Of a DNA stretch of 33,885 nt, positions 7,840-14,159 are shown in pieces. The notes under the pieces are model-generated. The model saw only the letters and a program-made list of their open reading frames with translations, was not told the DNA's origin and did no database searches. The stretch spans positions 1 through 33,885 of the IMG/VR virus record IMGVR_UViG_3300020185_000004. The stretch is one strand, 5' to 3'. The DNA is from a virus. Position numbers and translations under genes: made by a program. How positions within the stretch are numbered: position 1 is the first letter of the stretch; each line of letters starts with the position of its first letter.

Positions 7840-8130
7840 TCACCATTTAACTTTATTGGCCCAATATGCCGCAGAACATTTACCTTTTGCAATATTTTTA
7901 GCATGGCGAGCCTTAAAAGATTTTCGCTTTGCTTTCATCTTTTCTGACTCTCCTTCTTTTGGCTTTCCTGCGGTACTAGCCCCTTGCTCGCCAAACCGAA
8001 TAGTCTTTACTTTGCCATCATCACACTTAACTACAACTACATGAGATTTGGTGGGGTGGCTAGGCGTTCGTTTTGGCTTGCTGAATCCGCTTACTCCCGC
8101 CCGAGCCACGCTTGGGTGTTTCTTTGCCAT
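7840..8130 (-). CDS. Basic 96-residue virion-module protein, DUF6321-like
   Basis: Begins MAKKHPSVARAGVSGFSKPK, continues TPSHPTKSHVVVVKCDDGKVKTIRFG and ends KARHAKNIAKGKCSAAYWANKVKW. The last motif (KSFKARHAKNIAKGK..AAYWANKVKW) is highly characteristic and I have seen it in many marine phage proteins of unknown function; the DUF number is from memory. Strongly basic. The start overlaps the portal stop as TAATG, showing translational coupling. A DNA-binding or portal-associated role is inferred from charge and context. Confidence 0.7.
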   Translation of the reverse strand: MAKKHPSVARAGVSGFSKPKRTPSHPTKSHVVVVKCDDGKVKTIRFGEQGASTAGKPKEGESEKMKAKRKSFKARHAKNIAKGKCSAAYWANKVKW

Positions 8131-10151
8131 TAGACAACTCCTCTACCTTGGCCTCCAGCTCCGTTATTCGCTGGAATGTTCCCTGGAACTCCTGGTTGAC
8201 TCGCTGGAGCAGGGCTTTTAGTTCGTAATCCGTCAGCATTACGCTTTCCCTCTATTTGCTTTTCTTTAAGGAGAGTGTCAGCAACTTTCATGCGTCGCTC
8301 GAACTCTTTGTCCTCTTGATCGCCTTCACGCAAGTTTCTAGTAACTGCGTTAATCTTGTCAATCTCTAGCTCTTGCGGAACAACTGCCGCTTCAGCCGCG
8401 AGCTTCTGCGCTCTAGCCGCAGATTCCTGTGCTTGTGCAGACAGGGCCGCAGTTTGTGACTGCTGGAATTGCATTTGCAATTGTTGTGCCTGCTGTTGCA
8501 TCTGCTGGGCTTGTGGATTTGGTTGCATTGACTGATTCATTGCCGCTAGCAACTCTTCGCGATTAGACAGGTTCATATTGTCTACAATCGACTGAATGAG
8601 CGTTGCATACATTGGGGAGTCTTGACCCATAGTCTGAAGCAACTGAACTAGCTGAGTAACCTCGTACTCTCTAGCGATAATGCCCAGAGTACTACTAGCG
8701 TTGAATTTGTAATCAGCAACAGGGTAACTTTCGGGATCAAACTGCATATACCTATAAGCGGCTTTCTTAACGAATGGTATCAAGAAAGACTGCTGAAAGT
8801 TAATTAGTGTGCGTTTGTGGCGTTTAATGACTGCGCCGAGGGACATACTAATACCGGCGGCAGTGGACTCGCCGTTAACTTGACCGGCAATACCCGCAGA
8901 ATCTACTGCACCCGTTGCCTGCTGTACCATCTGCTGTAACGCACCGGCCTGTGCAAAGGTAATCTGATTAACCTGACCAAAGTTAAACGGCTGAAGAACC
9001 TCTCTAGGATCTCCATTAGTTAAAATCATTTTTCCGGGGCGTATTTCTGGCTTAGCGCCTCTAGGAAGGCGAGTTGCATCAATCGCCATCATCGGATGGA
9101 TTGTCAGGCTTAACGCATCAATCCTTGCTCGAAGCTCGGTGTCCAATGCTTTCTGGCTGTTGTAGCCTTTCTCACAGACGCCACGACCCCAGAAGCGACC
9201 AGGCACTACATCCCATGGGAATGCAACGACAGGACGGTCATTCATCATGTAGGGATTGGCCTCTGCTTTAAGCAAGATTCCGCCATTCGCAATAACGATT
9301 ACGGCCTCTATGTATTTGCCGTCCTCTTCCGTTTCCTGCTCGCCATCATCATCCATTGCTGAGTTAAGCAGGTCTCTAGGAACAAGACCATAGTATTTAG
9401 TAAGCCGCACTTTGTCGTCGTTATAAATTGTAATGTCTTGATCGGGCTCAAGCTCGGTATCAGGAGCGGCGCTACCTACATACGTATCACGATAAACACC
9501 CTGCTCTTGCAGTAACTCTACTTGGTGACGACTAACAAATTCGTCAATACAAACACCCAGAGCTTCATTTACGTCTGTAGCTACTGGGTCAATTAAGAAG
9601 TTCTGCGGCATAACAGGGCGCAGTTTTACTTTTACTCGATCAGTTACGCTGACGCCGACCGCCTGAAGATCGCCATCCATAATGGGCTGGGTTGCAGGAG
9701 CCATCTCCTTCATCTCTTCAATGACAATCTCGCCGATGCCCGTACCAAACACTGCGGCGTTAATCAGGCATTCTGCAACGGCCTTACGTACCATGCAGTC
9801 TTCAAAGTCTTCGGTAAGCTTGTTCCTTAAGAACATCACATCTTCTTTCGAGGTGTCGCCCATGTTGTCAGAAACGTCAAACCACTTACCTCTGCCAAAT
9901 GTCGCCTCTTCTAGCTCTGCAACATTAGATTCGACAGCTTGTTGAAGGGCGGGAGAGATAATTCGACTTCGCTCAGATTTGCGCTCACTGTCAGAAGGGT
10001 CCCAAATTCCGCGCCACAGCCGATAATACTCTTCAAATCTATCTTCATAGTTTGATTCGTAATGATCGCGCCAATCCTCGCACTTATCCATAACCCAGTT
10101 TTCTACGGACTCTTCAATCATAAGTGGATCTTGTTCATATAGTTCAGTCAT
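8130..10151 (-). CDS. Portal (head-tail connector) protein
   Basis: 673 residues, larger than T7-type portals (about 535), with N-terminal tryptophan/acidic helices (WRDHYESNYEDRFEEYYRLW). The core has features usual in such portals: GIGEIVIEEMKE, DPVATDVNEALG, and the turn VVAFPWDVVPGRFWGRGVCE (about 305-325), then a conserved helix region near ALQQMVQQATGAVDSAGI. From about 540 a long Gln/Ala-rich coiled coil (QQMQQQAQQLQMQFQQ) suggests the internal barrel extending into the capsid. The C-terminus is Pro/Gly-rich and flexible. The portal forms the dodecameric DNA channel that binds terminase. It starts 1 nt after the terminase stop. Confidence 0.88.
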   Translation of the reverse strand: MTELYEQDPLMIEESVENWVMDKCEDWRDHYESNYEDRFEEYYRLWRGIWDPSDSERKSERSRIISPALQQAVESNVAELEEATFGRGKWFDVSDNMGDTSKEDVMFLRNKLTEDFEDCMVRKAVAECLINAAVFGTGIGEIVIEEMKEMAPATQPIMDGDLQAVGVSVTDRVKVKLRPVMPQNFLIDPVATDVNEALGVCIDEFVSRHQVELLQEQGVYRDTYVGSAAPDTELEPDQDITIYNDDKVRLTKYYGLVPRDLLNSAMDDDGEQETEEDGKYIEAVIVIANGGILLKAEANPYMMNDRPVVAFPWDVVPGRFWGRGVCEKGYNSQKALDTELRARIDALSLTIHPMMAIDATRLPRGAKPEIRPGKMILTNGDPREVLQPFNFGQVNQITFAQAGALQQMVQQATGAVDSAGIAGQVNGESTAAGISMSLGAVIKRHKRTLINFQQSFLIPFVKKAAYRYMQFDPESYPVADYKFNASSTLGIIAREYEVTQLVQLLQTMGQDSPMYATLIQSIVDNMNLSNREELLAAMNQSMQPNPQAQQMQQQAQQLQMQFQQSQTAALSAQAQESAARAQKLAAEAAVVPQELEIDKINAVTRNLREGDQEDKEFERRMKVADTLLKEKQIEGKRNADGLRTKSPAPASQPGVPGNIPANNGAGGQGRGVV

Positions 10152-10152
10152 G

Positions 10153-11403
10153 TCAGTATCCCGCTACCACGTCTAGTATTTCGTGGTCTTCAATTTCGTA
10201 TTCGTAGTCATAAGCGACTTTCGCAAGCTGGTCAATATAAGCTAAAGCGTCCACCAAGTCATCGTGTGTCAAAGGATCAGGGAATTGGAACAGTTGGTCA
10301 AGGAATCTTATGTTCCATTCTGCCTTCCTCAGCGTAATGTACCCGTTTTCAAATCTACCTTGAAGCGCCCACATTACCCGATCTGTTTTTTTGCGGTTGC
10401 CGTGGGTTAGTTCTTCTATCCTAAAAAACGTGCCGTGTTTTTTCTGGAGGTCAATAAGTGGCGACATTACTGCCTGCTTGGCTATTCCTCTTTCGATGCC
10501 CACACTAATAGGCTTGTAGTCTCTTACGGCTTGAAAGATTTTCATGGCCGTTTCATTGAGTTCCCATCGTCCGTGGATGATGTTTTCCACAAACCAGCCA
10601 TGCTCATTGACCTTTACAACAGTAATCGCCGTCTCATCGAGCTTAGTGTTTTTCGTGCGCTTTTTATTAACTTCTTCAAATCCCGCCAAATCAATCGCGA
10701 TGTAGTAATCACCCTCACTCGGGCCTTCTTCCGCGACTTGTACCCAATCTTCCTTAAACATTTCAGAGCCACGAGCTTCAAACGACGCCATAAATTCCTG
10801 ACGAAACGCATAAGACGACATAGAGCGTTTAGCAATATCAATTTCGTCTTTGTCCAGTAGTGGATTGTCATAAGAAGTAAAGTGCCAAGCTTTGTACGTC
10901 GGATCATCATCTAACTCCGCATATTTATACAGTTCATAAAAATGGTTCCTCCCCATCGGCGTACCAATAAACATGGCACAGCCCTTTTGGTCGGCCAAGG
11001 CTGGTCTTAGGATCTGTTCAAATACGTCAGGCTTCATGTCTGCGTACTCATCTAGCACTAAAAACTTGAGGCTGACACCTCGCATTGTCTCTGGCCTATC
11101 CGCCCCTTTGAGGCTGATGGTTGCTCCGTTGACCAACTTGATTTGCAGATTATTAATGTGACTACCAGCAATAACAGGATGTCCCAACTCCATAAGCGTC
11201 TGCCACATGATGTCTCTGGCTTGTCCCTGAGTAGGTGCGACGTAAAATACATGGCCTCTGTCTGCCTGAAGTGCGTTAACTATCAACATCCACGCGGCAA
11301 GGCGGGACTTACCTGTCCGCCGTCCTGCCGCAACTATCTTAAACCGTGTTTCATCTGCCCAAACGTCTTGTTGCCAGGGCAATAACTCAATCTCAAGATC
11401 CAT
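10153..11403 (-). CDS. Terminase large subunit
   Basis: 416 residues. The ATPase domain has Walker A AGRRTGKS at 26-33, Walker B LKFLVLDEY with D118 and catalytic E119, and coupling motif FIGTPMG at 145-151. The RNase H-like nuclease domain starts near 230, with D238 in YYIAIDLAG and the C-terminal acidic cluster DDLVDAL (about 381-387). All motor and nuclease residues are intact. It drives ATP-dependent packaging through the portal and cuts the concatemer. The short length and the overall pattern resemble terminase_6-type enzymes of podoviruses. Packaging strategy (cos or headful) cannot be told from sequence alone. Confidence 0.93.
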   Translation of the reverse strand: MDLEIELLPWQQDVWADETRFKIVAAGRRTGKSRLAAWMLIVNALQADRGHVFYVAPTQGQARDIMWQTLMELGHPVIAGSHINNLQIKLVNGATISLKGADRPETMRGVSLKFLVLDEYADMKPDVFEQILRPALADQKGCAMFIGTPMGRNHFYELYKYAELDDDPTYKAWHFTSYDNPLLDKDEIDIAKRSMSSYAFRQEFMASFEARGSEMFKEDWVQVAEEGPSEGDYYIAIDLAGFEEVNKKRTKNTKLDETAITVVKVNEHGWFVENIIHGRWELNETAMKIFQAVRDYKPISVGIERGIAKQAVMSPLIDLQKKHGTFFRIEELTHGNRKKTDRVMWALQGRFENGYITLRKAEWNIRFLDQLFQFPDPLTHDDLVDALAYIDQLAKVAYDYEYEIEDHEILDVVAGY

Positions 11404-11418
11404 TAAAGTGACACCGCA

Positions 11419-11763
11419 TTAAGAATAGGTCCACATAACTGGAGTAGTGTCCCTAGTATCTACGTGAATAAAGGTTCTTGCTACGCCAATACCGCTAAAT
11501 CCCATTTTTAACGCGTTATGTACGATATTCATGCGCTCTGTGCCGCTAGATACCGCAATATCCGCGGCAATACCCTGATTATGGGTGCCTGGAATTTTTT
11601 TTCTGGCCTCATTGGGGTGGGTTTCGTCCCTGTACCCCGAGCTAATAGTAAAAGGAAAGCCGCATTCTTCCCGCAAGGCGTCTAACTTCTCCAAAAACGC
11701 AGGGTCCATCTCGTTCTTGTTAGTGTGAGTGCAGTTAAACTCCGTAATATCAAAGTATTTCAC
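11419..11763 (-). CDS. Endolysin, peptidase M15-type (D-Ala carboxy-/endopeptidase)
   Basis: 114 residues forming one compact domain. The zinc site is visible: SSGYRD at 41-46, then H61 and D68 in THNQGIAADI, and H100 in FIHVDTR, with W111 near the C-terminus. This is the peptidase M15A pattern; members cut peptidoglycan stem peptides or cross-links. There is no signal peptide, so export must depend on the holin. Unusually it is encoded between small and large terminase genes, far from the holin. The start overlaps the upstream gene by 14 nt. Confidence 0.85.
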   Translation of the reverse strand: MKYFDITEFNCTHTNKNEMDPAFLEKLDALREECGFPFTISSGYRDETHPNEARKKIPGTHNQGIAADIAVSSGTERMNIVHNALKMGFSGIGVARTFIHVDTRDTTPVMWTYS

Positions 11764-12184
11764 CGTTGTCCCCGTCTATTACCGTAGGTTGGATAGTAGA
11801 GGCATCAAACTCTTTGACCTCTGTGTTACCAACGCCTGTTATGTTGATCTGAATAGCAGATTTGCCGCTGTTTTGCACGACATCTTTCTCAAATGCCGCT
11901 ACTGGGAGTATTCGGTCCATGACTAACTTCCATGCCGCGGCCTGATTCTTGTGGTCATGGTCTAAAGCCGCATCAAAGATAGTGTCTAATACCCTTTTGG
12001 ACTTAGGAGAGGCCAGCATACGAGCCTTATACTCGTTAATGATAGTAGCATCACCCTTTGGTCTGCCTACTGACTTCCTTCCGCCGGGGGAGTTAGCGGC
12101 TATATCCTTCTTGGAAGGACGACCTGACTCCTGTTTGCGTTGCTTTATCTCTTTCTTTCTTCGCTGAACGTATGATTCTTCCAT
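11750..12184 (-). CDS. Putative terminase small subunit
   Basis: 144 residues. The first ~50 are highly basic (QRRKKEIKQRKQESGRPSKK; GGRKSVGRPKG, an AT-hook-like RPK motif), fitting DNA recognition. A helical middle (YKARMLASPKSKRVLDTIFD, AWKLVMDRILP, about 55-95) could be the oligomerisation region. The acidic C-terminus (from about 110) could contact the large subunit. It is the first gene of the late operon and sits before the endolysin and large terminase. Assignment depends on position and composition; I see no diagnostic motif. No good Shine-Dalgarno is close to the ATG; AGGAGG lies about 20 nt upstream beyond a small hairpin. Confidence 0.55.
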   Translation of the reverse strand: MEESYVQRRKKEIKQRKQESGRPSKKDIAANSPGGRKSVGRPKGDATIINEYKARMLASPKSKRVLDTIFDAALDHDHKNQAAAWKLVMDRILPVAAFEKDVVQNSGKSAIQINITGVGNTEVKEFDASTIQPTVIDGDNGEIL

Positions 12185-12221
12185 AAATTAAAGAAGGCTT
12201 ATTCGCCCTCCTACCCTCCCT

Positions 12222-12250
12222 ATCCTATATATATCTATTTGGTTAAACAA
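12222..12250 (-). promoter_or_regulatory. Candidate sigma70-type promoter for the late operon
   Basis: On the minus strand TTGTTT (12250-12245) is followed after 17 bp by TAGGAT (12227-12222) within an AT-rich GATATATATAGG stretch. An A8 run lies upstream at about 12264-12271 like an UP element. It would start transcription about 30 nt before the putative small terminase gene. Both hexamers match consensus at only four positions, and the overlapping TATATA gives an alternative -10. Confidence 0.35.
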
Positions 12251-12323
12251 TACTCTTAACCTCTTTTTTTTCTAGAATGCCCAGAATGCCCCTGATGCCC
12301 ATAGATTAGGGGGCGGGTTAACC
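12241..12323. promoter_or_regulatory. GGTTAA/TTAACC dyads around the late promoter
   Basis: GGTTAA at 12241-12246 and TTAACC at 12256-12261 form a 6-bp dyad with 9-bp spacer overlapping the candidate -35. A complete GGTTAACC palindrome stands at 12316-12323. Repetition of the same hexamer on both sides of the 9-bp repeat block suggests operator sites. Chance occurrence in AT-rich DNA cannot be excluded. Confidence 0.35.
12274..12319 (+). repeat. Half-copy of the 9-bp iteron array plus G5C core
   Basis: Three 9-bp units (AGAATGCCC, AGAATGCCC, CTGATGCCC; 12274-12300), an 8-bp spacer ATAGATTA, then GGGGGCGGGTT at 12309-12319. The same architecture with the same spacer length occurs twice, mirrored, at 20503-20647. 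Here no clear mirrored partner follows. It lies just upstream of the candidate late promoter and at one edge of the early gene block. Confidence 0.85.
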
Positions 12324-12437
12324 ATACCTTATAACTTAATGGAATTAAAACCCCTGGCATATATCTAAAAGAAACAGACACTTAACGTAAACTCAAAATA
12401 CCCTTTTATTGTATCTGGGTGGGAACTACATATACAC

Positions 12438-12797
12438 GGTCCGCAAGTTACCCCCCCCGGTACCTGTTTGACTCTGTGGTTTGACGAATGATTCCGGTTG
12501 ATCTGCATGATGAGCGGTCGAGTGTGAATGTCCACGCGGGAGCCACAGAGGACACACACACGGATAACATCAGCATATGAATAGAATCCCAATGACAGAG
12601 CAAGTGCGCTCCTTAGCCAAAAGTTCCTATTTGTCATTACCGCCTTCGGAAAGAGTATCACCCGCGGAATATCCACAAGGGCCGCGAGAATAACGGTTTC
12701 CACGCTACGCGCGGACCCTCCGCGATTCACTCGGAAGTCCCCCTTGCAGAGATTCCTTTCCCGGGTGATCCACTGTCCTTGTCGGAAACGACAGGAA
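12438..12797. other. Non-coding divergent region with successive potential stem-loops
   Basis: The 635-bp gap 12185-12819 contains no convincing gene. Its right half is richer in G+C than its AT-rich left half and holds a series of inverted repeats. They are CTCTGTGG 12472-12479 with CCACAGAG 12543-12550; AATGACA 12591-12597 with TGTCATT 12632-12638, enclosing GAGC/GCTC; ATCACCCG 12657-12664 with CGGGTGAT 12762-12769, enclosing AGGGCCGCG 12678-12686 with CGCGGACCCT 12710-12719 (one bulge); and a GAAA-capped hairpin at 12779-12796. The first three stems and the last do not overlap. They could form a structured leader RNA, an ncRNA or origin DNA. One 8-bp repeat is expected by chance over this length, so significance is moderate. 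Confidence 0.45.
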
Positions 12798-12819
12798 CTT
12801 TCAACTAAGGAGAAATACT

Positions 12820-13077
12820 ATGTCATTAGAACTCAATCCAAATTCAGGTTTAGCATTCCGCAATGATCGTGGTCTTGAGCGATCCGACAAAGCTCCACAG
12901 TTCAAGGGCGAGATCCTCTTCGAGGGCAAGCGCATTGAAGTAGCAATCTGGGAGCGCAAGACGAAATCAGGTAAGACGATGCTTAGCATGAAGGTTGATG
13001 ACAAGCATGCGGCTGAGATCGAGCGAACAGAGCGACGCCTCGATTACCTTCACAATGTTGCCAACGCTGGCAAGTAA
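12820..13077 (+). CDS. DUF736-like small protein, possible ssDNA/OB-fold type
   Basis: 85 residues, first gene of the rightward early block. The core KAPQFKGEILFEGKRIEVAIWERKTKSGKTMLSMKVDD (about 24-61) is a five-strand-like pattern resembling DUF736 or a minimal OB-fold, with many Lys/Arg on one face. The C-terminus is an amphipathic helix (AAEIERTERRLDYLHNVANA). A nucleic-acid-binding role early in infection is possible but unproven. It has a strong Shine-Dalgarno (AAGGAGAAATACT) behind a GAAA-loop hairpin, and a strong intrinsic terminator follows directly, so it is expressed as its own short, probably abundant transcript. Confidence 0.75.
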   Translation: MSLELNPNSGLAFRNDRGLERSDKAPQFKGEILFEGKRIEVAIWERKTKSGKTMLSMKVDDKHAAEIERTERRLDYLHNVANAGK

Positions 13078-13082
13078 CCGAT

Positions 13083-13107
13083 GGGGCTTCGGCCCCTTTT
13101 ATTTATT
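13083..13107 (+). terminator. Intrinsic terminator after the first early gene
   Basis: Perfect GGGGC/GCCCC stem capped by the stable TTCG tetraloop, then TTTTATTTATT. It begins 5 nt past the stop codon. Genes downstream therefore need readthrough or their own promoter. Confidence 0.9.
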
Positions 13108-13126
13108 AACAATGAGGAGTAGTGCA

Positions 13127-13300
13127 ATGGAAGAGTTTTCTATATTGGTTTTGTTTGTAGTGCTTATATGCGTTAGCGCAGTTTGTTTAATAGTGATGAT
13201 GATAGCGGCGCTTAACTTACAGCCTATGGTGGCTTTGTTAAGTGGCATGGTTGGCATCGCAACAATGGTAGCAGTTTGTTATTTAGGAGATGAGTTATGA
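13127..13300 (+). CDS. Small early membrane protein, two TM helices
   Basis: 57 residues from ATG at 13127, preceded by GAGGAG. A longer in-frame extension into the terminator is rejected. Only three charged residues (E2, E3 near the start and DE at the end) flank two hydrophobic helices, about 5-29 and 33-53, joined by a short NLQP turn. No homology recognised. As an early-region inner-membrane protein it could serve superinfection exclusion or host takeover; this is a guess. Its stop overlaps the next start (ATGA). Confidence 0.7.
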   Translation: MEEFSILVLFVVLICVSAVCLIVMMIAALNLQPMVALLSGMVGIATMVAVCYLGDEL

Positions 13301-13770
13301 GTAATTTAGTAAAAGCTTTAGAAGAAGTTATACAGGAGTGTGGCTTGCTGATGGCAACGCTCGATGATTCAACCAAGGCGGCATACAATGACTCTGCTAC
13401 CAAAATCGGTGGGACTGTCTTTGTTAGGCTAAACCTTGTTTGGACTGCGCTATCCGATGCAAAGCGTATTGCCGAAGAGTTACACCTAGAAGTAGCTCAG
13501 CGAGTTTATTGCGTTGAGGTAAACACTCATGTTGAGCAGACAATCAAAGTGCTGGCAAGAACTGAGGAGGATGCGATAAGCCTCGCTTTAGAAACGGCTG
13601 AAGGTTATATCGAATCAACGCTTGGCGAGAAGCATGATGTCAATCTATGGAGTGAGGGCTATTCGTACGGCGATGAGTCACCATTAGACGACGATGCCGA
13701 TGTCGAGTTTGATTACAGCGGTCATGATGACGGTCCCGAAGACAATCTTCATTACATTAATGAGCGGTAA
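13297..13770 (+). CDS. Acidic early protein with possible DpnD/PcfM-like segment
   Basis: 157 residues. An N-terminal helical half (1-65) is followed by VYCVEVNTHVEQTIKVLART and EEDAISLALETAEGYIES (about 70-108). This two-strand-plus-helix pattern resembles the DpnD/PcfM-like domain seen in mobile-element proteins. The C-terminus is extremely acidic and Asp/Tyr/Gly-rich (DDDADVEFDYSGHDDGPEDN), perhaps a DNA-mimic-like or disordered tail. It starts within the stop of the small membrane protein (ATGA), so the two are coupled. Function unknown. Confidence 0.65.
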   Translation: MSNLVKALEEVIQECGLLMATLDDSTKAAYNDSATKIGGTVFVRLNLVWTALSDAKRIAEELHLEVAQRVYCVEVNTHVEQTIKVLARTEEDAISLALETAEGYIESTLGEKHDVNLWSEGYSYGDESPLDDDADVEFDYSGHDDGPEDNLHYINER

Positions 13771-13800
13771 AAGCTGTCGCAATTGTCTCATTCAATCAAT

Positions 13801-13836
13801 AACTTTTGATAACTTTGCATAAGTTTGATAAAGTTT
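13801..13836. promoter_or_regulatory. 10-bp-phased AACTTT repeat array (locus A)
   Basis: Four units in exact 10-bp register: AACTTTTGAT, AACTTTGCAT, AAGTTTGATA, AAGTTTACTC. The second pair is close to an inverted version of the first (AAACTT on the complement). One unit per helical turn is what a cooperatively bound operator or curved DNA would show. It lies in the 109-bp gap before the 70-residue gene. A second array of the same kind stands at 19238-19277. Confidence 0.65.
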
Positions 13837-13843
13837 ACTCATC

Positions 13844-13859
13844 GGCTGGGGACACAGCC
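13844..13859 (+). promoter_or_regulatory. Leader stem-loop before the 70-residue gene
   Basis: GGCTG (13844-13848) pairs with CAGCC (13855-13859) around GGGACA. Then come ACTAACCAA and the Shine-Dalgarno GGGAG. Comparable hairpins precede the genes at 12820, 14160 and 15059. Confidence 0.5.
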
Positions 13860-13879
13860 ACTAACCAAGGGAGATAAAC

Positions 13880-14092
13880 ATGGAAGTAATCAAAATCACA
13901 CATAGCTACCAAGGCGAAACCACTGTCAAGGTGGCGCGTGAGACTGCAAAGGCAGTTTTACTTGCTGGTAACGCAAGCGAGGCTTGGTTTCCTAAAAAGG
14001 CAATTAGCGATGATAACTGTGTCGCGGATTGGTTTTCGCTCAGTATTGAGCATTGTTTTTTGTGGCAAGCGCCATACACAGATGCCGCATAA
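13880..14092 (+). CDS. 70-residue early protein, unknown
   Basis: Starts MEVIKITHSYQGETTVKVA; a compact alpha/beta pattern with TAKAVLL and WFPKKAISDD (about 36-45), then a tryptophan-containing C-terminus (FLWQAPY). The W-x-P-K-x-x-I element recalls small phage proteins in which a predicted strand carries WIPKS; these have no assigned function that I know. Preceded by an operator-like array, a hairpin and a good Shine-Dalgarno (AAGGGAGATAAAC), so it probably begins a transcription unit. Net charge close to neutral; no membrane segment. Confidence 0.65.
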   Translation: MEVIKITHSYQGETTVKVARETAKAVLLAGNASEAWFPKKAISDDNCVADWFSLSIEHCFLWQAPYTDAA

Positions 14093-14114
14093 GCGGCCTT
14101 TAACAAAAACTGTT

Positions 14115-14131
14115 CGGGGCTCAACACCCCG
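14115..14131 (+). promoter_or_regulatory. Leader stem-loop before the ArdC-like gene
   Basis: CGGGG (14115-14119) pairs with CCCCG (14127-14131) around CTCAACA. It is followed by TATCAACCAACGGAG and the ATG at 14160. There is no T-run, so a leader or mRNA-processing hairpin rather than a terminator. Confidence 0.5.
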
Positions 14132-14159
14132 GACTTTATCAACCAACGGAGTACAACCT

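Noticed and set aside
12451-12458. Run of eight C, possible phase-variation tract
   Set aside because: Not within any supported gene or promoter spacer.
12491-12505. ATTCCGGTTGATCTGC resembles the 5' end of archaeal 16S rRNA
   Set aside because: Match is limited to about 15 bases with a deletion, and the following sequence has no rRNA similarity. Coincidence.
12365-12730. 121-codon minus-strand ORF in the divergent intergenic region
   Set aside because: GTG start without ribosome site, odd composition (many Cys/Arg/Ser), lies over the stem-loop series; better explained as non-coding.
12185-12819. Integrase, attachment site or lysogeny repressor that would indicate a temperate phage
   Set aside because: No integrase-type tyrosine or serine recombinase and no CI-like repressor seen here or elsewhere in the window.
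13938-14159. N-terminal extension of the ArdC-like protein
   Set aside because: Overlaps the 70-residue gene in another frame, lacks a ribosome site, and the ATG at 14160 fits the family start.
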